A DNA stretch of 64,000 nt from Marinibactrum halimedae (GTDB lineage: Bacteria; Pseudomonadota; Gammaproteobacteria; Pseudomonadales; Cellvibrionaceae). The notes beneath the pieces were generated by a model, which was not told the DNA's origin, made no database searches, and saw only the letters and a list, made by a program, of their open reading frames with translations. Numbering within the stretch: position 1 is the stretch's first letter; each line of letters begins with the position of its first letter. Positions 8,985 to 16,378 of this stretch are shown piece after piece. A program made the translations under genes and the position numbers. Location of the stretch: assembly GCF_021234875.1 (NCBI RefSeq), contig NZ_JAJQVM010000001.1, forward strand, positions 62,001 through 126,000, read 5' to 3'.

Positions 8985-9344
8985 CCTTTGCCTCCTAATT
9001 GTTTGATTGGTCAGGAATATATAGGAGATTGGTGATTTTGTACATTTCGTTGGAATTGATAAGTCAGATAGCGTCAAGCTATCTGTTTATGATGGGCGTC
9101 GTTATATCATTAATTCTTAAATGATCTCTTTTGTCAGTATATAAAGAAGTGATGTTGTAAATATGGTTGTTAAACCATCAATGGTTATATAAAAATGCAT
9201 ATAAATTTAATTTTATATGCGTTTTTCAACAGGTCGAAAAGTGAATAATAGTTCAACACTAAACTGGGTATCGAGCCATTTGATAGCGACCCATTGGTGA
9301 GAGCAAAATTTAATCAAATTCAGTTTTGGAGGTGCAGATATATC
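8985..9344. other. intergenic region with three consecutive hairpins
   Basis: No protein-coding frame is supportable. On the plus strand there are hairpins at 9065-9085 (CAGATAGC / GCTATCTG), at 9173-9186 (AACCAT / ATGGTT) and at 9191-9226 (a strong terminator-like hairpin). They lie between the divergent HTH gene and the antitoxin-like gene. A short plus-strand transcript ending at 9226 is possible. Confidence 0.45.
9191..9226 (+). terminator. terminator-like hairpin, plus strand
   Basis: AAAAATGCATATAAA (9191-9205) pairs along its full length with TTTATATGCGTTTTT (9212-9226) if one U-G pair is allowed, with a 6-base loop. The U-G pair exists only on plus-strand RNA; on the minus strand it is a C-A mismatch. 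No plus-strand gene precedes it, so it may end an unannotated short RNA. Confidence 0.5.
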
Positions 9345-9563
9345 ATGTCAGTTGTAACCAAAGAAAGTATACGTTTACGTAGTCTGGATGAAGCATCAAC
9401 AAGTGACATTGCGAGTATGGCTCTAGATGCCGGTAAGAATGCTAGACAAAAGGCGCTGGATGCAGATTTAGAAGTCACTTACATAGATGATGATGGAAAT
9501 ATAGCCATTGATAAAAAGATGCCTGATGGGACTATTTCAACCAGACTAAAAGAGCAAGAGTAA
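9345..9563 (+). CDS. small antitoxin-like protein paired with a broken zeta toxin
   Basis: 72 residues from the ATG at 9345, preceded by GGAGGTG about 12 bases upstream; an earlier in-frame GTG at 9294 has no such site. The protein is small and charged, with IRLRSLDEASTSDIASMALD near the start, a Lys/Ala/Arg helix and an acidic turn (YIDDDGN). It is followed after 9 bases by the start of a zeta-type kinase gene (ATG at 9573), an antitoxin-then-toxin order with tight spacing. The antitoxin role is inferred mainly from that context. With the toxin destroyed, it would now be an orphan. Confidence 0.55.
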   Translation: MSVVTKESIRLRSLDEASTSDIASMALDAGKNARQKALDADLEVTYIDDDGNIAIDKKMPDGTISTRLKEQE

Positions 9564-9572
9564 GGAACAGGC

Positions 9573-9631
9573 ATGAATCCCAAAATGATTCTTATAGCAG
9601 GCCCAAATGGTTCTGGTAAGAGTACACTTAC
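9573..9631 (+). pseudogene. zeta-toxin-family kinase, 5' stub truncated by an IS66 remnant
   Basis: The ATG at 9573 follows AAGGAAC and encodes MNPKMILIAGPNGSGKSTLT, a Walker A loop typical of zeta toxin/UDP-GlcNAc-kinase-like proteins. After about 20 codons similarity ends, and the frame stops at 9642-9644 inside foreign sequence. Everything after the P-loop is missing. From 9632 another frame encodes the end of an IS66-type transposase, so an insertion followed by a large deletion is the simplest account. No functional toxin remains. Confidence 0.7.
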
Positions 9632-9785
9632 TTGTACAGTTTAATCGAAACAGCCAAGGCCAATGGGCTCAACCCTTACGAATATTTGCAAAACATTTTT
9701 AAAGAACTGCCCAATGTCAATGATGTTGAGCAGGTGGAGGCTTTGTTGCCTTGGAATATCAAGGTGTAATTGGTTTGGCGTTTAC
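9632..9785 (+). mobile_element. IS66-family remnant: transposase C-terminus and right end
   Basis: In the frame starting at 9632 the translation reads LYSLIETAKANGLNPYEYL, followed by LPNVNDVEQVEALLPWNI and a TAA at 9767-9769. This is the characteristic C-terminus of the IS66 TnpC transposase. About 15 bases beyond the stop the sequence reads GGTTTGGCGTTTAC (to 9785), resembling the usual IS66 right end (…GCTTAC). Only about 150 bases of the element survive; the 5' part, the other transposase genes and the left end are gone. Confidence 0.8.
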
Positions 9786-10017
9786 TATCTATAAGCTTAA
9801 ATCATCAAAAAATCCAGGTAAGAATGTCGATGTATACTGGGTTTTAGAAAAGGCGGACTTACCTCCGGGTTTAAAATTTGTAGCTGACAGTAAAGATGAT
9901 AGGCACTATTTCCTAACAGTTACAGAAAAAATGACTGTAGAAATACTCGTATCCAAACTTAAGTGGGTGGCGGACAAAATGACAATTATTAAGGATGGAA
10001 CGAGGGTAATTCAATGA
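9786..10017 (+). pseudogene. 3' fragment of an unrecognised gene, cut by the IS66 remnant
   Basis: An open frame runs from within the IS66 end to TGA at 10015-10017. Only the part after 9786 is likely native (about 76 residues: TIYKLKSSKN to IKDGTRVIQ, including YWVLEKADLPPGLKFV and HYFLTVTEKM). I do not recognise it. Its TGA overlaps the ATG of the next gene (ATGA), so the two were once an operon. The 5' end was evidently lost with the IS66 event. A role as part of a second toxin/immunity-like pair is possible but not shown. Confidence 0.55.
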
Positions 10018-10304
10018 TAACTTATACTCTTCCTGAAGAGAAAAAAATGCTTTTGCATTATGCAAGTTTATTACAGGATGGCGAAAGTGAGAAAATTCTC
10101 AACAAAGGAAAGTTTGAAAGCTGAGATGAGGCAATTCATCTTGCTAATTTTTTCTGGGCTATGGTCAGAGAGTCAAACAAACAAGACGAAAAAACGGGTG
10201 ATAATAGTGAGTACATTTTAGAGAAAATAATAATAACCTTAATGGCTTACTATCGCTCCTCAGGCTTTGAAGAAGAGTGGGAAGAAGTATCTGATAAAAA
10301 TTAA
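10014..10304 (+). pseudogene. unrecognised 96-codon gene with an in-frame TGA
   Basis: The ATG at 10014 overlaps the previous stop. The frame runs 36 codons to a TGA (10122-10124) and then continues open for 59 more codons to TAA at 10302-10304. Codon use and composition match on both sides (KGKFES, stop, DEAIHLANFFWAM). A single TGG to TGA change would explain the break, since Trp fits the helix there. I see no selenocysteine-type hairpin and no second ribosome-binding site, so I treat it as a broken gene. Family not recognised: small, acidic, mostly helical. Confidence 0.6.
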
Positions 10305-10414
10305 ATTTGGCAAATCACTCCAGTTGAACGAGTGTTATAGAGTAAAAGTAATCTGTCGCATTAGCTGTCTAAGGTCGTCAATATGCGCAATACGTTAACG
10401 AGGCGGAAGGCTAG

Positions 10415-10696
10415 ATGCCGACTTTTTCCGGTGATTGCTGGCGGGCTTTTGAATTTGCAATAGAAAGAGCAAAAATTGAGCTGCCTCGTGGTCAAAGAAC
10501 TCATGCGTTACGCCATACCTTTGCGAGCCATTTCATGATGAATGGTGGTGATTTGTTGGTGTTGAGTAAAATACTGGGTCACCAAACTATTCAAATGACG
10601 ATGGTTTACGCACATCTAGCACCGGATCATCTTTACGATGCAGTTGAAAAAAACCCAATTACTATGAGGAAATCAAAGAAAGAAATTGCAGCTTAA
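10415..10696 (+). pseudogene. phage-type tyrosine recombinase (integrase), C-terminal remnant
   Basis: 93 codons from 10415, immediately after an in-frame TAG. The sequence holds the catalytic heart of P2-like integrases: THALRHTFASHFMMNGG (His and Arg of the R-H-R triad), ILGHQTIQMTM (second His) and YAHLAPDHL (nucleophilic Tyr). The N-terminal DNA-binding and core domains, including the first catalytic Arg, are missing, so it cannot act alone. It ends 154 bases from tRNA-Met, the expected position for an element integrated at that tRNA. It marks the remains of a genomic island. Confidence 0.8.
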
Positions 10697-10817
10697 AAAG
10701 TTGCGTGCTCCCTCGGTGCTCCCTTTGGCACATTAAGCATCTTGTGGCGCGTAAATAATTAAGAAAAAATAAAGAGGGAGGATTCTGTATCGCCTTGATT
10801 TATAAGGCTTTTTTCAT

Positions 10818-10844
10818 AAAAAAGCCCGGAAAACCGAGCTTTTT
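10818..10844 (-). terminator. terminator of tRNA-Met transcript
   Basis: On the minus strand AAAAAGCTCGG, loop TTTT and CCGGGCTTTTTT form an 11-bp stem (one U-G pair) ending in a T run, 5 bases after the CCA end of tRNA-Met. Confidence 0.85.
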
Positions 10845-10849
10845 GAATT

Positions 10850-10926
10850 TGGTAGCTAGAGGCGGACTTGAACCGCCGACCCCAGCATTATGAGTGCTGT
10901 GCTCTAACCAGCTGAGCTATCTAGCC
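10850..10926 (-). tRNA. tRNA-Met (CAT), elongator type
   Basis: A 77-base cloverleaf with encoded CCA (TGG at 10850-10852 on the plus strand). The D arm reads TAGCTCAGCTGG, the anticodon loop CTCATAA, and the T arm contains GGTTCAAGTCC. Its overall resemblance is to the elongator, not initiator, tRNA. The first acceptor pair is G1-U72, a wobble, where Watson-Crick pairing is usual. It has its own promoter (10958-10986) and terminator, and sits at the end of the ychF block as in Pseudomonas. Confidence 0.95.
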
Positions 10927-10957
10927 AAAAGGTCTACCTCACTAAGTGAGGGCGCGA

Positions 10958-10986
10958 ATTATGTCTAACCCAGGCGATAGTGTCAA
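10958..10986 (-). promoter_or_regulatory. sigma-70 promoter of tRNA-Met
   Basis: On the minus strand: TTGACA (10986-10981), a 17-base spacer and CATAAT (10963-10958), followed by the GC-rich discriminator TCGCGCCC typical of stringently controlled stable-RNA promoters. A CCTCACT/AGTGAGG inverted repeat (10937-10951) lies between promoter and tRNA. Confidence 0.85.
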
Positions 10987-10996
10987 GTTGGGATAA

Positions 10997-12058
10997 TTAA
11001 TTCATCCTGTCTATTTTGCCGATAATTTGGTCACTGGCGAGCTCCATTTCATTGAGCAGCTCGGGAACACGCTGTTCGTTACTGGATAGACTGGAGAGGG
11101 CGTCTTGCGCGTGAACATGGGCCTTGTCGAGGATTTCAGAGATCGCGTTGAGATCGCTGGAGCGGGCCACTTGGTTGGCTTGCTCATCCATAATCCAGCG
11201 GCCCAGATAGGTTTGTTTGGGGTGGCTCAGGACATTGGAGCCTTGGTTGTTATCCATGCATTGATACACTTGTGCTTTCCAGCCCAAATGATCCATTTTG
11301 ATGGCTTGGAGCATGGCTTGAAGCGCATCGCGCTCAATGGTCTCTTGCATGCCTTTGGTTAGGTTGAGGATGTGGTCGATACTTCCGAGTATTTTATCGG
11401 AGCCGCCATTGAGTGCTTCGCACCGATTCAAAGTATTGGTAATGGAGTTGTCGGTGGCTTCTGTATCTTGCTCGATTTTACGTACTAACTCACCAATTTG
11501 TCCGCTGGCGTCACGGGCTCGCGCGGCTAATGCACGTACTTCATCCGCTACCACCGCAAAACCTCTACCGGCTTCTCCTGCTCTTGCAGCTTCAATAGCG
11601 GCATTGAGTGCTAGCAGGTTGGTTTGTTCTGAAATGGTGTTGATAATGTCTGCAAATTTTGTGATCTCACCCGCTGCGCCTTTCAAATTCAATACGTTGT
11701 CATGGCTGGTGCGAGCATCTTGGCTGATGAGTTCTAGCTCGGCCAAAGTTTGTTTTAGCGAGCGAGATGTTTCGTCGTAGGCGGCATTGTTATTGTTGAG
11801 ATGCTCTTTTTGTTTGTATAAGTCTTCGGCTGTTGTAATAAGCGAGTCTTTAACGCCATTGATGCCCGAAAAGCTGCGGCTTGCTTGGTGGAATATATTT
11901 TTATGATCACTGGACTGGTGAGTGGAAGCGGCTTGCTCAAGTTCGGAAATTCGATTCTTGAGGTCGGTGTTTTCCCGGTGAAGTTGCTGGTTCGTGTTTT
12001 CAAGAGCGGAACATTTATTTTCCAGTTGTCTTAATTCTTCTTTGTTGTTCCAAAACAT
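10997..12058 (-). CDS. soluble methyl-accepting chemotaxis protein with CZB domain
   Basis: 353 residues starting at ATG 12058, with AGGTGA upstream. There is no membrane helix or signal peptide. Residues about 5-45 form a coiled coil. Residues about 90-240 are a chemoreceptor signalling helix pair with the conserved tip near [20 protein letters not shown] (residues 143-162), which binds CheA/CheW. Residues about 245-340 are a chemoreceptor zinc-binding (CZB) domain, with His256 in DHLGWK and a C-terminal [11 protein letters not shown] proteins sense zinc or oxidants such as HOCl. Oddity: the usual Cys of the C-x-L-G-x-W motif is Thr283 here (TYLGRW), so zinc binding may be altered; Cys267 lies nearby. 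The gene stands alone with its own upstream region. Confidence 0.88.
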   Translation of the reverse strand: MFWNNKEELRQLENKCSALENTNQQLHRENTDLKNRISELEQAASTHQSSDHKNIFHQASRSFSGINGVKDSLITTAEDLYKQKEHLNNNNAAYDETSRSLKQTLAELELISQDARTSHDNVLNLKGAAGEITKFADIINTISEQTNLLALNAAIEAARAGEAGRGFAVVADEVRALAARARDASGQIGELVRKIEQDTEATDNSITNTLNRCEALNGGSDKILGSIDHILNLTKGMQETIERDALQAMLQAIKMDHLGWKAQVYQCMDNNQGSNVLSHPKQTYLGRWIMDEQANQVARSSDLNAISEILDKAHVHAQDALSSLSSNEQRVPELLNEMELASDQIIGKIDRMN

Positions 12059-12410
12059 GCGTATTCACCTATTTATCACTTTTTGTATTGCTTCTAGGGT
12101 ATGGTTTTTTACTACCGGGGTACGGTATCGATTCTGAGTGGTTAAAAGCATGGTTTGTAAACCAATTGCCTATTAACTGTATCGTCAGAAATGCGGAAAT
12201 CATTAATGTCATTGAGGTTTGGTACTCATGACATGTTTTCTGGTTTATCTAGAAGCTTAATCCAGAATTTTAGATTTGCCCAAAGAAGCGTAGTAAATTC
12301 AATGTTGTGGAAAAGAGAGAGCTCACAGAGTGCTTGTGGCACTTCTGTGAGAGAGGGAGGTGTAGCTTGATTTGATGTGTGTGGTCGTTGCTAACTAATC
12401 GTATACCAAG
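12059..12410. other. intergenic stretch between chemoreceptor and ychF, with a hairpin
   Basis: No gene is seen. It should contain the chemoreceptor promoter (minus strand). A hairpin at 12322-12351 (CTCACAGA-GTGC / GCAC-T-TCTGTGAG) lies about 60 bases after the ychF stop. On the minus strand it is followed by CTCTCTCTTTTCC, so it may be the ychF terminator. Confidence 0.5.
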
Positions 12411-13502
12411 TTACACGTTGAAACGGAAAAGAATGACATCCCCGTCTTTGACGGTATAGTCTTTGCCTTCCAATCGCCACTTCCCAGCATCTTTGGCGCC
12501 AGCTTCTCCGTTATGGGCAATATAGTCCTCATAAGAGATCACTTCGGCACGAATAAAGCCTTTTTCGAAGTCAGTATGGATTTTTCCTGCCGCTTGAGGG
12601 GCGCTAGCGCCAAGTGGGATTGTCCAAGCTCTAACTTCTTTGACGCCCGCAGTGAAGTAAGTATGAAGGCCTAGTAATTCATAGCCCGCTCGAATGACTC
12701 GATTCAATCCAGGCTCTTCCATACCTAAATCGGCAAGGAATTCGGTTTTTTCTTCGTCATCCAGCTCGGCAATTTCAGCTTCCAGCTTGTTACAGATGAC
12801 AACAATGGCGGCGCCTTCGGAATCAGCAATTTTCTGGACGACTTCAAGTAGAGGGTTGTCATCAAAGCCATCTTCTTCCACGTTGGCGATGTACATTGTC
12901 GGCTTGAGGGTCAGTAAGCTCAGAGGTTTGAGAAGCTTGAGTTCATCTTCTGATAGTTCAAAGCTTCGAAGAGGCTTGGCTTCGTTGAGGTGAGGTAAGA
13001 TTTTTTCACAAAGTGCTTTCATCACTTTGGCGTCTTTATCTTGACCCTTGGCAAGCTTGGTGTAGCGAGTCAGTGCTTTTTCAACGCTGTCTAGGTCAGC
13101 AAGGGCTAACTCAGTATTGATTACATCAATATCTGATGCTGGGTCGACTTTACCTTCTACATGGATCACATTCGGGTCATCGAAGCAGCGTACTACGTGA
13201 GCGATAGCGTCGGTTTCGCGGATATTGGCGAGAAACTGGTTACCTAAGCCTTCACCTTTGGATGCACCGGCGACAAGCCCTGCAATATCCACAAACTCCA
13301 TGGTGGTCGGTACAAGGCGTTCTGGCTTCACAATCTCTGCGATTTTGTCTTGTCTGGGGTCTGGTATGGGAACGACGCCAGAGTTTGGCTCAATAGTGCA
13401 GAAAGGAAAGTTTTCTGCATCGATACCGGCTTTGGTCAGCGCGTTGAAGAGCGTTGATTTACCGACGTTTGGCAGGCCGACAATGCCACAGTTAAAACCC
13501 AT
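12411..13502 (-). CDS. ychF: redox-responsive ribosome-binding ATPase YchF
   Basis: 363 residues, the normal family length. The G domain starts at once with the P-loop GLPNVGKST, then switch I ([12 protein letters not shown]), the G3 region [20 protein letters not shown] and the modified G4 motif CNKLEAE. The Glu in place of Asp in G4 marks the Obg-like ATPase subfamily, which prefers ATP. The C-terminal 90 residues form the TGS domain. YchF binds 70S ribosomes and modulates translation and oxidative stress responses. It follows pth by about 190 bases, in the conserved order rplY-pth-ychF-tRNA-Met, and is probably read from the same upstream region. Confidence 0.97.
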   Translation of the reverse strand: MGFNCGIVGLPNVGKSTLFNALTKAGIDAENFPFCTIEPNSGVVPIPDPRQDKIAEIVKPERLVPTTMEFVDIAGLVAGASKGEGLGNQFLANIRETDAIAHVVRCFDDPNVIHVEGKVDPASDIDVINTELALADLDSVEKALTRYTKLAKGQDKDAKVMKALCEKILPHLNEAKPLRSFELSEDELKLLKPLSLLTLKPTMYIANVEEDGFDDNPLLEVVQKIADSEGAAIVVICNKLEAEIAELDDEEKTEFLADLGMEEPGLNRVIRAGYELLGLHTYFTAGVKEVRAWTIPLGASAPQAAGKIHTDFEKGFIRAEVISYEDYIAHNGEAGAKDAGKWRLEGKDYTVKDGDVILFRFNV

Positions 13503-13650
13503 GATGTTACCCTGTAATGAGGAGGCGCAAGGCCTGATGTAAAGTTAATCTTAATGTTCGAGCGCTTCTTTATGCGAAGTGTTCAGGTCGAACAAAAATG
13601 TGTGGAGGGGATTCTACACGACGTCACAGCACTCCCCAATATTCGCCATT

Positions 13651-13698
13651 AAGGTGGTTTAGTCAAAAAGGTGGTTTAGTCAAAAAGGTGGTTTAGTC
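13651..13698. repeat. three tandem 17-bp units overlapping the end of pth
   Basis: The unit AAGGTGGTTTAGTCAAA starts at 13651, 13668 and 13685. The third copy carries the pth stop codon (13693-13695) and its last sense codons, so the array is a duplication of the extreme 3' end of pth into the downstream spacer. Two complete units are identical, which suggests recent slippage. Confidence 0.85.
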
Positions 13699-14310
13699 AG
13701 ATTTCGTCGCAGTGTGCAGTTGGTTCATGGCTTGGCTCCACTCTGAATTGACGAGTAATGGCACTATTTTTCGAGCCTCGTAGGCTGCATCAACCGTTTT
13801 CGTGTACTCCGCTTCGGGCGCCTTTTTGAGTACGTAGTTGGAAACCAATTTGGCATTGCCTGGGTGGCCAATACCCAAGCGAAGTCGGGCAAAATTTTTG
13901 TTGTTTCCTAGGCTGGAAATCGTATCTCTTAGGCCGTTATGCCCCCCATGCCCGCCACCAATTTTTAAGCGCGCTACTCCTGGTAGCATGTCTAATTCAT
14001 CGTGAGCCACTAAAATGGATTCTGGCTCAATTTTATAAAACTGCGCTATGGCGGCAATGGCTTTCCCGCTGCGATTCATGTAGGTGTGAGGAATGAGCAG
14101 TCGCACGTCTTTGTTATTGACGATGATGCGCCCCGATTCACCAAAAAACTTACTCTCGACCTTAAGTGTTTCGCCAAAATCTTGCGCCAGTTCTCGCACA
14201 AAATCTTCTCCGGCGTTGTGTCGTGTCTTTTCGTATTCGGAGCCGGGATTGCCAAGCCCTACGATAAGTTTAATGGCCGAGCCTGCTTCAGTCTTTTTGG
14301 GGGTGTTCAT
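13693..14310 (-). CDS. pth: peptidyl-tRNA hydrolase
   Basis: 205 residues including a 12-residue N-terminal tail ahead of the conserved start of the fold. It cleaves the ester of peptidyl-tRNA released from stalled ribosomes. The family's catalytic residues are all present: Asn in GLGNPG, the catalytic His in TRHNAGEDF, Asp in AHDELD and Asn in GGHNGL. It lies between rplY and ychF, in the usual Pseudomonas order, with the rplY terminator (14391-14419) in the gap, so it may have its own promoter near 14320-14390. The stop codon sits in a 17-bp tandem array. Confidence 0.97.
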   Translation of the reverse strand: MNTPKKTEAGSAIKLIVGLGNPGSEYEKTRHNAGEDFVRELAQDFGETLKVESKFFGESGRIIVNNKDVRLLIPHTYMNRSGKAIAAIAQFYKIEPESILVAHDELDMLPGVARLKIGGGHGGHNGLRDTISSLGNNKNFARLRLGIGHPGNAKLVSNYVLKKAPEAEYTKTVDAAYEARKIVPLLVNSEWSQAMNQLHTATKSD

Positions 14311-14390
14311 ATGGGTGCTCGCACTGAGTGAGGTTGGTGTCTAGGTTGTCGTTTTCTGGAAAAGGCAAGTTGAATAAATGGGTCAGACAC

Positions 14391-14419
14391 AAAAAAGCCA
14401 GCAGAGTTGCTGGCTTTTT
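14391..14419 (-). terminator. terminator downstream of rplY
   Basis: AAAAAAGCCAGCA (14391-14403) and TGCTGGCTTTTT (14408-14419) form a 12-bp stem with a 4-base loop and T runs on both strands. It lies 43 bases after the rplY stop. Confidence 0.9.
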
Positions 14420-14461
14420 CAGAGTGCTTCCGCTTAAAAAACGGAGCGCAAAGCAGCTGAT

Positions 14462-15085
14462 TTATTCAGCGGCTTCACCTTCACTAGACTCTTCATCGCT
14501 GCTGCTGCCTTTCGGCTTGGTGATGCTCACAACACCTAGGTCGTGATCATGAGCAAGCTCCACAGAGCTAACGCCGCTTGGCAATTTCAAGTCGGAAATG
14601 TGAATGGTTTGTCCCACTTCCACTTCGGCCAAGTCTACTTCGATGAACTCTGGTAGGTTCGATGGTAAGCAAGACACTTCCAACTCAGTGACAGAGTGAG
14701 ACACTTTACCACCTTGTAGCTTAACGCCAGGGCAGGTCTCTTCGTTCAAGAAGTGCAATGGTACTTTAGTGGTCAATAGTTTAGATGCATCAACGCGCAA
14801 GAAATCAGCATGAAGGATTAGCGCTTTTGCAGGGTGACGTTGTAAGTCTTTCAAGATAACCTGTTCGCTATCGTCACCAACGTTCAAGGTGATGATGTGA
14901 GAGTAGAACGCTTCGTTCTCAAGTTGCTTGATGATGTCTTTTTGCAAGACGGTGATGTTCTGTGGTGCTTTTTCTCCACCGTAGATGATGGCAGGTACTT
15001 TGTTTTCTTCGCGACGCAGGCGGCGGCTCGCACCTTTCCCTGCATCTGAGCGAAGTTCAGCGTTTAATGTAAAATCTTCAGACAT
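14462..15085 (-). CDS. rplY: 50S ribosomal protein L25/general stress protein Ctc
   Basis: 207 residues, the long two-domain TL5/Ctc form rather than the 94-residue E. coli type. The N-terminal domain (about residues 5-95) opens [20 protein letters not shown] with the 5S rRNA-binding fold; the C-terminal beta domain runs about 100-190; a Ser/Glu-rich acidic tail ends [14 protein letters not shown]. It binds 5S rRNA in the central protuberance of the large subunit. It follows prs after 138 bases, as in Pseudomonas, and probably shares its transcript. Confidence 0.96.
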   Translation of the reverse strand: MSEDFTLNAELRSDAGKGASRRLRREENKVPAIIYGGEKAPQNITVLQKDIIKQLENEAFYSHIITLNVGDDSEQVILKDLQRHPAKALILHADFLRVDASKLLTTKVPLHFLNEETCPGVKLQGGKVSHSVTELEVSCLPSNLPEFIEVDLAEVEVGQTIHISDLKLPSGVSSVELAHDHDLGVVSITKPKGSSSDEESSEGEAAE

Positions 15086-15165
15086 GCTGAAATCCTCAAA
15101 ATAATGACCGTCACAATCTTGCGACCAGATCGTTAACGGAGTTGATAATAATGCCCGTCGTTTAG

Positions 15166-15187
15166 ATACCTGTAGCGATACAGGTAT
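15166..15187. other. hairpin between prs and rplY
   Basis: ATACCTGTA (15166-15174) and TACAGGTAT (15179-15187) pair perfectly around GCGA (TCGC on the minus strand). No T run follows on the transcribed strand. It may be an mRNA processing or attenuation element in the prs-rplY spacer. Confidence 0.45.
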
Positions 15188-15223
15188 TCGTTCAGGCAGT
15201 TTGGCAATCAGTGAATGTCCCGT

Positions 15224-16168
15224 TTAGCGGAACAATGCACTCAAAGATTCTTCGTTACAAAGGCGCCTTACACACTCTGCGAGCATGGGGGCCAATGTGA
15301 GCTGGCGGATTTTATCGCAATTCTGTGCCCAATCACATAGGGGAATAGAGTCGGTGACAACCAGTTCGTCTAACTCACTATTCACGATATTTTCTTGCGC
15401 GTTTCCAGATAAAACAGGATGAGTACAGTAAGCAACAACCTTGGTAGCCCCAAATTCTTTCAAGGCTTTGGCTGCGCCAGCTAACGTGCCGGCGGTGTCT
15501 ACCATGTCATCTACCAATAAACAGGTCCGGCCTTTTACATCCCCAATTAGGTTCATGATTTCGGCAACGTTAGCGCGTGGGCGACGTTTGTCGATGATGG
15601 CGAGGTCAATGGCGAGCTGTTTTGCCAGTGCGCGAGCACGGACCACACCGCCGATATCGGGGGAGACAACGATCAGGTCTTCAAAATTACGACGCTCAAT
15701 ATCGTTCAGTAAAACGGGAGAGCCATAGACGTTATCCACAGGAACGTCGAAGAAGCCTTGAATTTGTTCGGCGTGAAGGTCGACGGTAAGTACGCGGTCG
15801 ATCCCGACACTCACCATCATGTCGGCAACCACTTTTGCGGTGATCGGGACGCGAGCGGAGCGAACGCGTCGATCTTGTCGTGCATACCCGAAGTAGGGAA
15901 CGACGGCGGTGATACGGCCGGCAGAGGCGCGACGTAAAGCGTCTACCATGACAATTAATTCCATTAAATTGTCATTGGTGGGCGCGCAGGTCGGTTGTAC
16001 AACAAATACATCGCGACCACGAACATTTTCATTGAGTTCGACAAAGATTTCGCCATCAGAAAACTTACTGACGGTTGCATCGCCTAACGGAATGGCAAGT
16101 TTGTCGACGATAGCTTTGGATAATGACGGGTTGGCATTCCCGGTAAATACCATGAGATCAGCAGACAC
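15224..16168 (-). CDS. prs: ribose-phosphate pyrophosphokinase
   Basis: 314 residues, the usual length. It transfers pyrophosphate from ATP to ribose 5-phosphate to make PRPP for nucleotide, His and Trp synthesis. Seen motifs: [13 protein letters not shown] (ATP-binding region), [13 protein letters not shown], the flexible catalytic loop DKRRPRAN, and the PRPP loop [10 protein letters not shown]. It lies immediately downstream of tRNA-Gln, in the ispE-tRNA-Gln-prs order known from Pseudomonas; the gap of 135 bases could carry its promoter. Confidence 0.98.
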   Translation of the reverse strand: MSADLMVFTGNANPSLSKAIVDKLAIPLGDATVSKFSDGEIFVELNENVRGRDVFVVQPTCAPTNDNLMELIVMVDALRRASAGRITAVVPYFGYARQDRRVRSARVPITAKVVADMMVSVGIDRVLTVDLHAEQIQGFFDVPVDNVYGSPVLLNDIERRNFEDLIVVSPDIGGVVRARALAKQLAIDLAIIDKRRPRANVAEIMNLIGDVKGRTCLLVDDMVDTAGTLAGAAKALKEFGATKVVAYCTHPVLSGNAQENIVNSELDELVVTDSIPLCDWAQNCDKIRQLTLAPMLAECVRRLCNEESLSALFR

Positions 16169-16303
16169 AATGGATACCTGTGTGGTTTTGTAAATCTTGG
16201 AGGGGGAGGAAAATCCGGTGAATGCGACTCATAGTGTATTCTTCTTTTCTCATTGTTAAATAAACAAGATTTTGAAGCTCTTTAGGAGTCTGCATTTTGA
16301 AAG

Positions 16304-16378
16304 TGGCTGGGGTGGAAGGATTCGAACCTTCGCATGACGGGATCAAAACCCGCTGCCTTACCGCTTGGCTACACCCCA
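16304..16378 (-). tRNA. tRNA-Gln (TTG)
   Basis: A 75-base cloverleaf with encoded CCA. The 5' end is TGGGGTG, pairing with CACCCCA; the D arm has AGCCAAGCGGTAAGGC, the anticodon loop TTTTGAT gives anticodon TTG, and the T arm holds GGTTCGAATCC. Its first 10 bases overlap the end of the ispE reading frame, so the tRNA is likely cut from the ispE transcript by RNase P, or has a promoter inside ispE. Confidence 0.96.

Noticed and set aside
9751-10017. Intact 88-residue gene starting with TTG at 9751
   Set aside because: Its first 12 codons are out-of-frame IS66 transposase and IS end; the native part begins near 9786.
10122-10124. Selenocysteine codon at the in-frame TGA
   Set aside because: No SECIS-like hairpin immediately downstream and no known selenoprotein family; a TGG to TGA mutation in a decaying island is simpler.
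13651-13698. CRISPR-like repeats
   Set aside because: Units are directly adjacent without spacers and only three copies; same for the arrays at 27856, 50122 and 55716.
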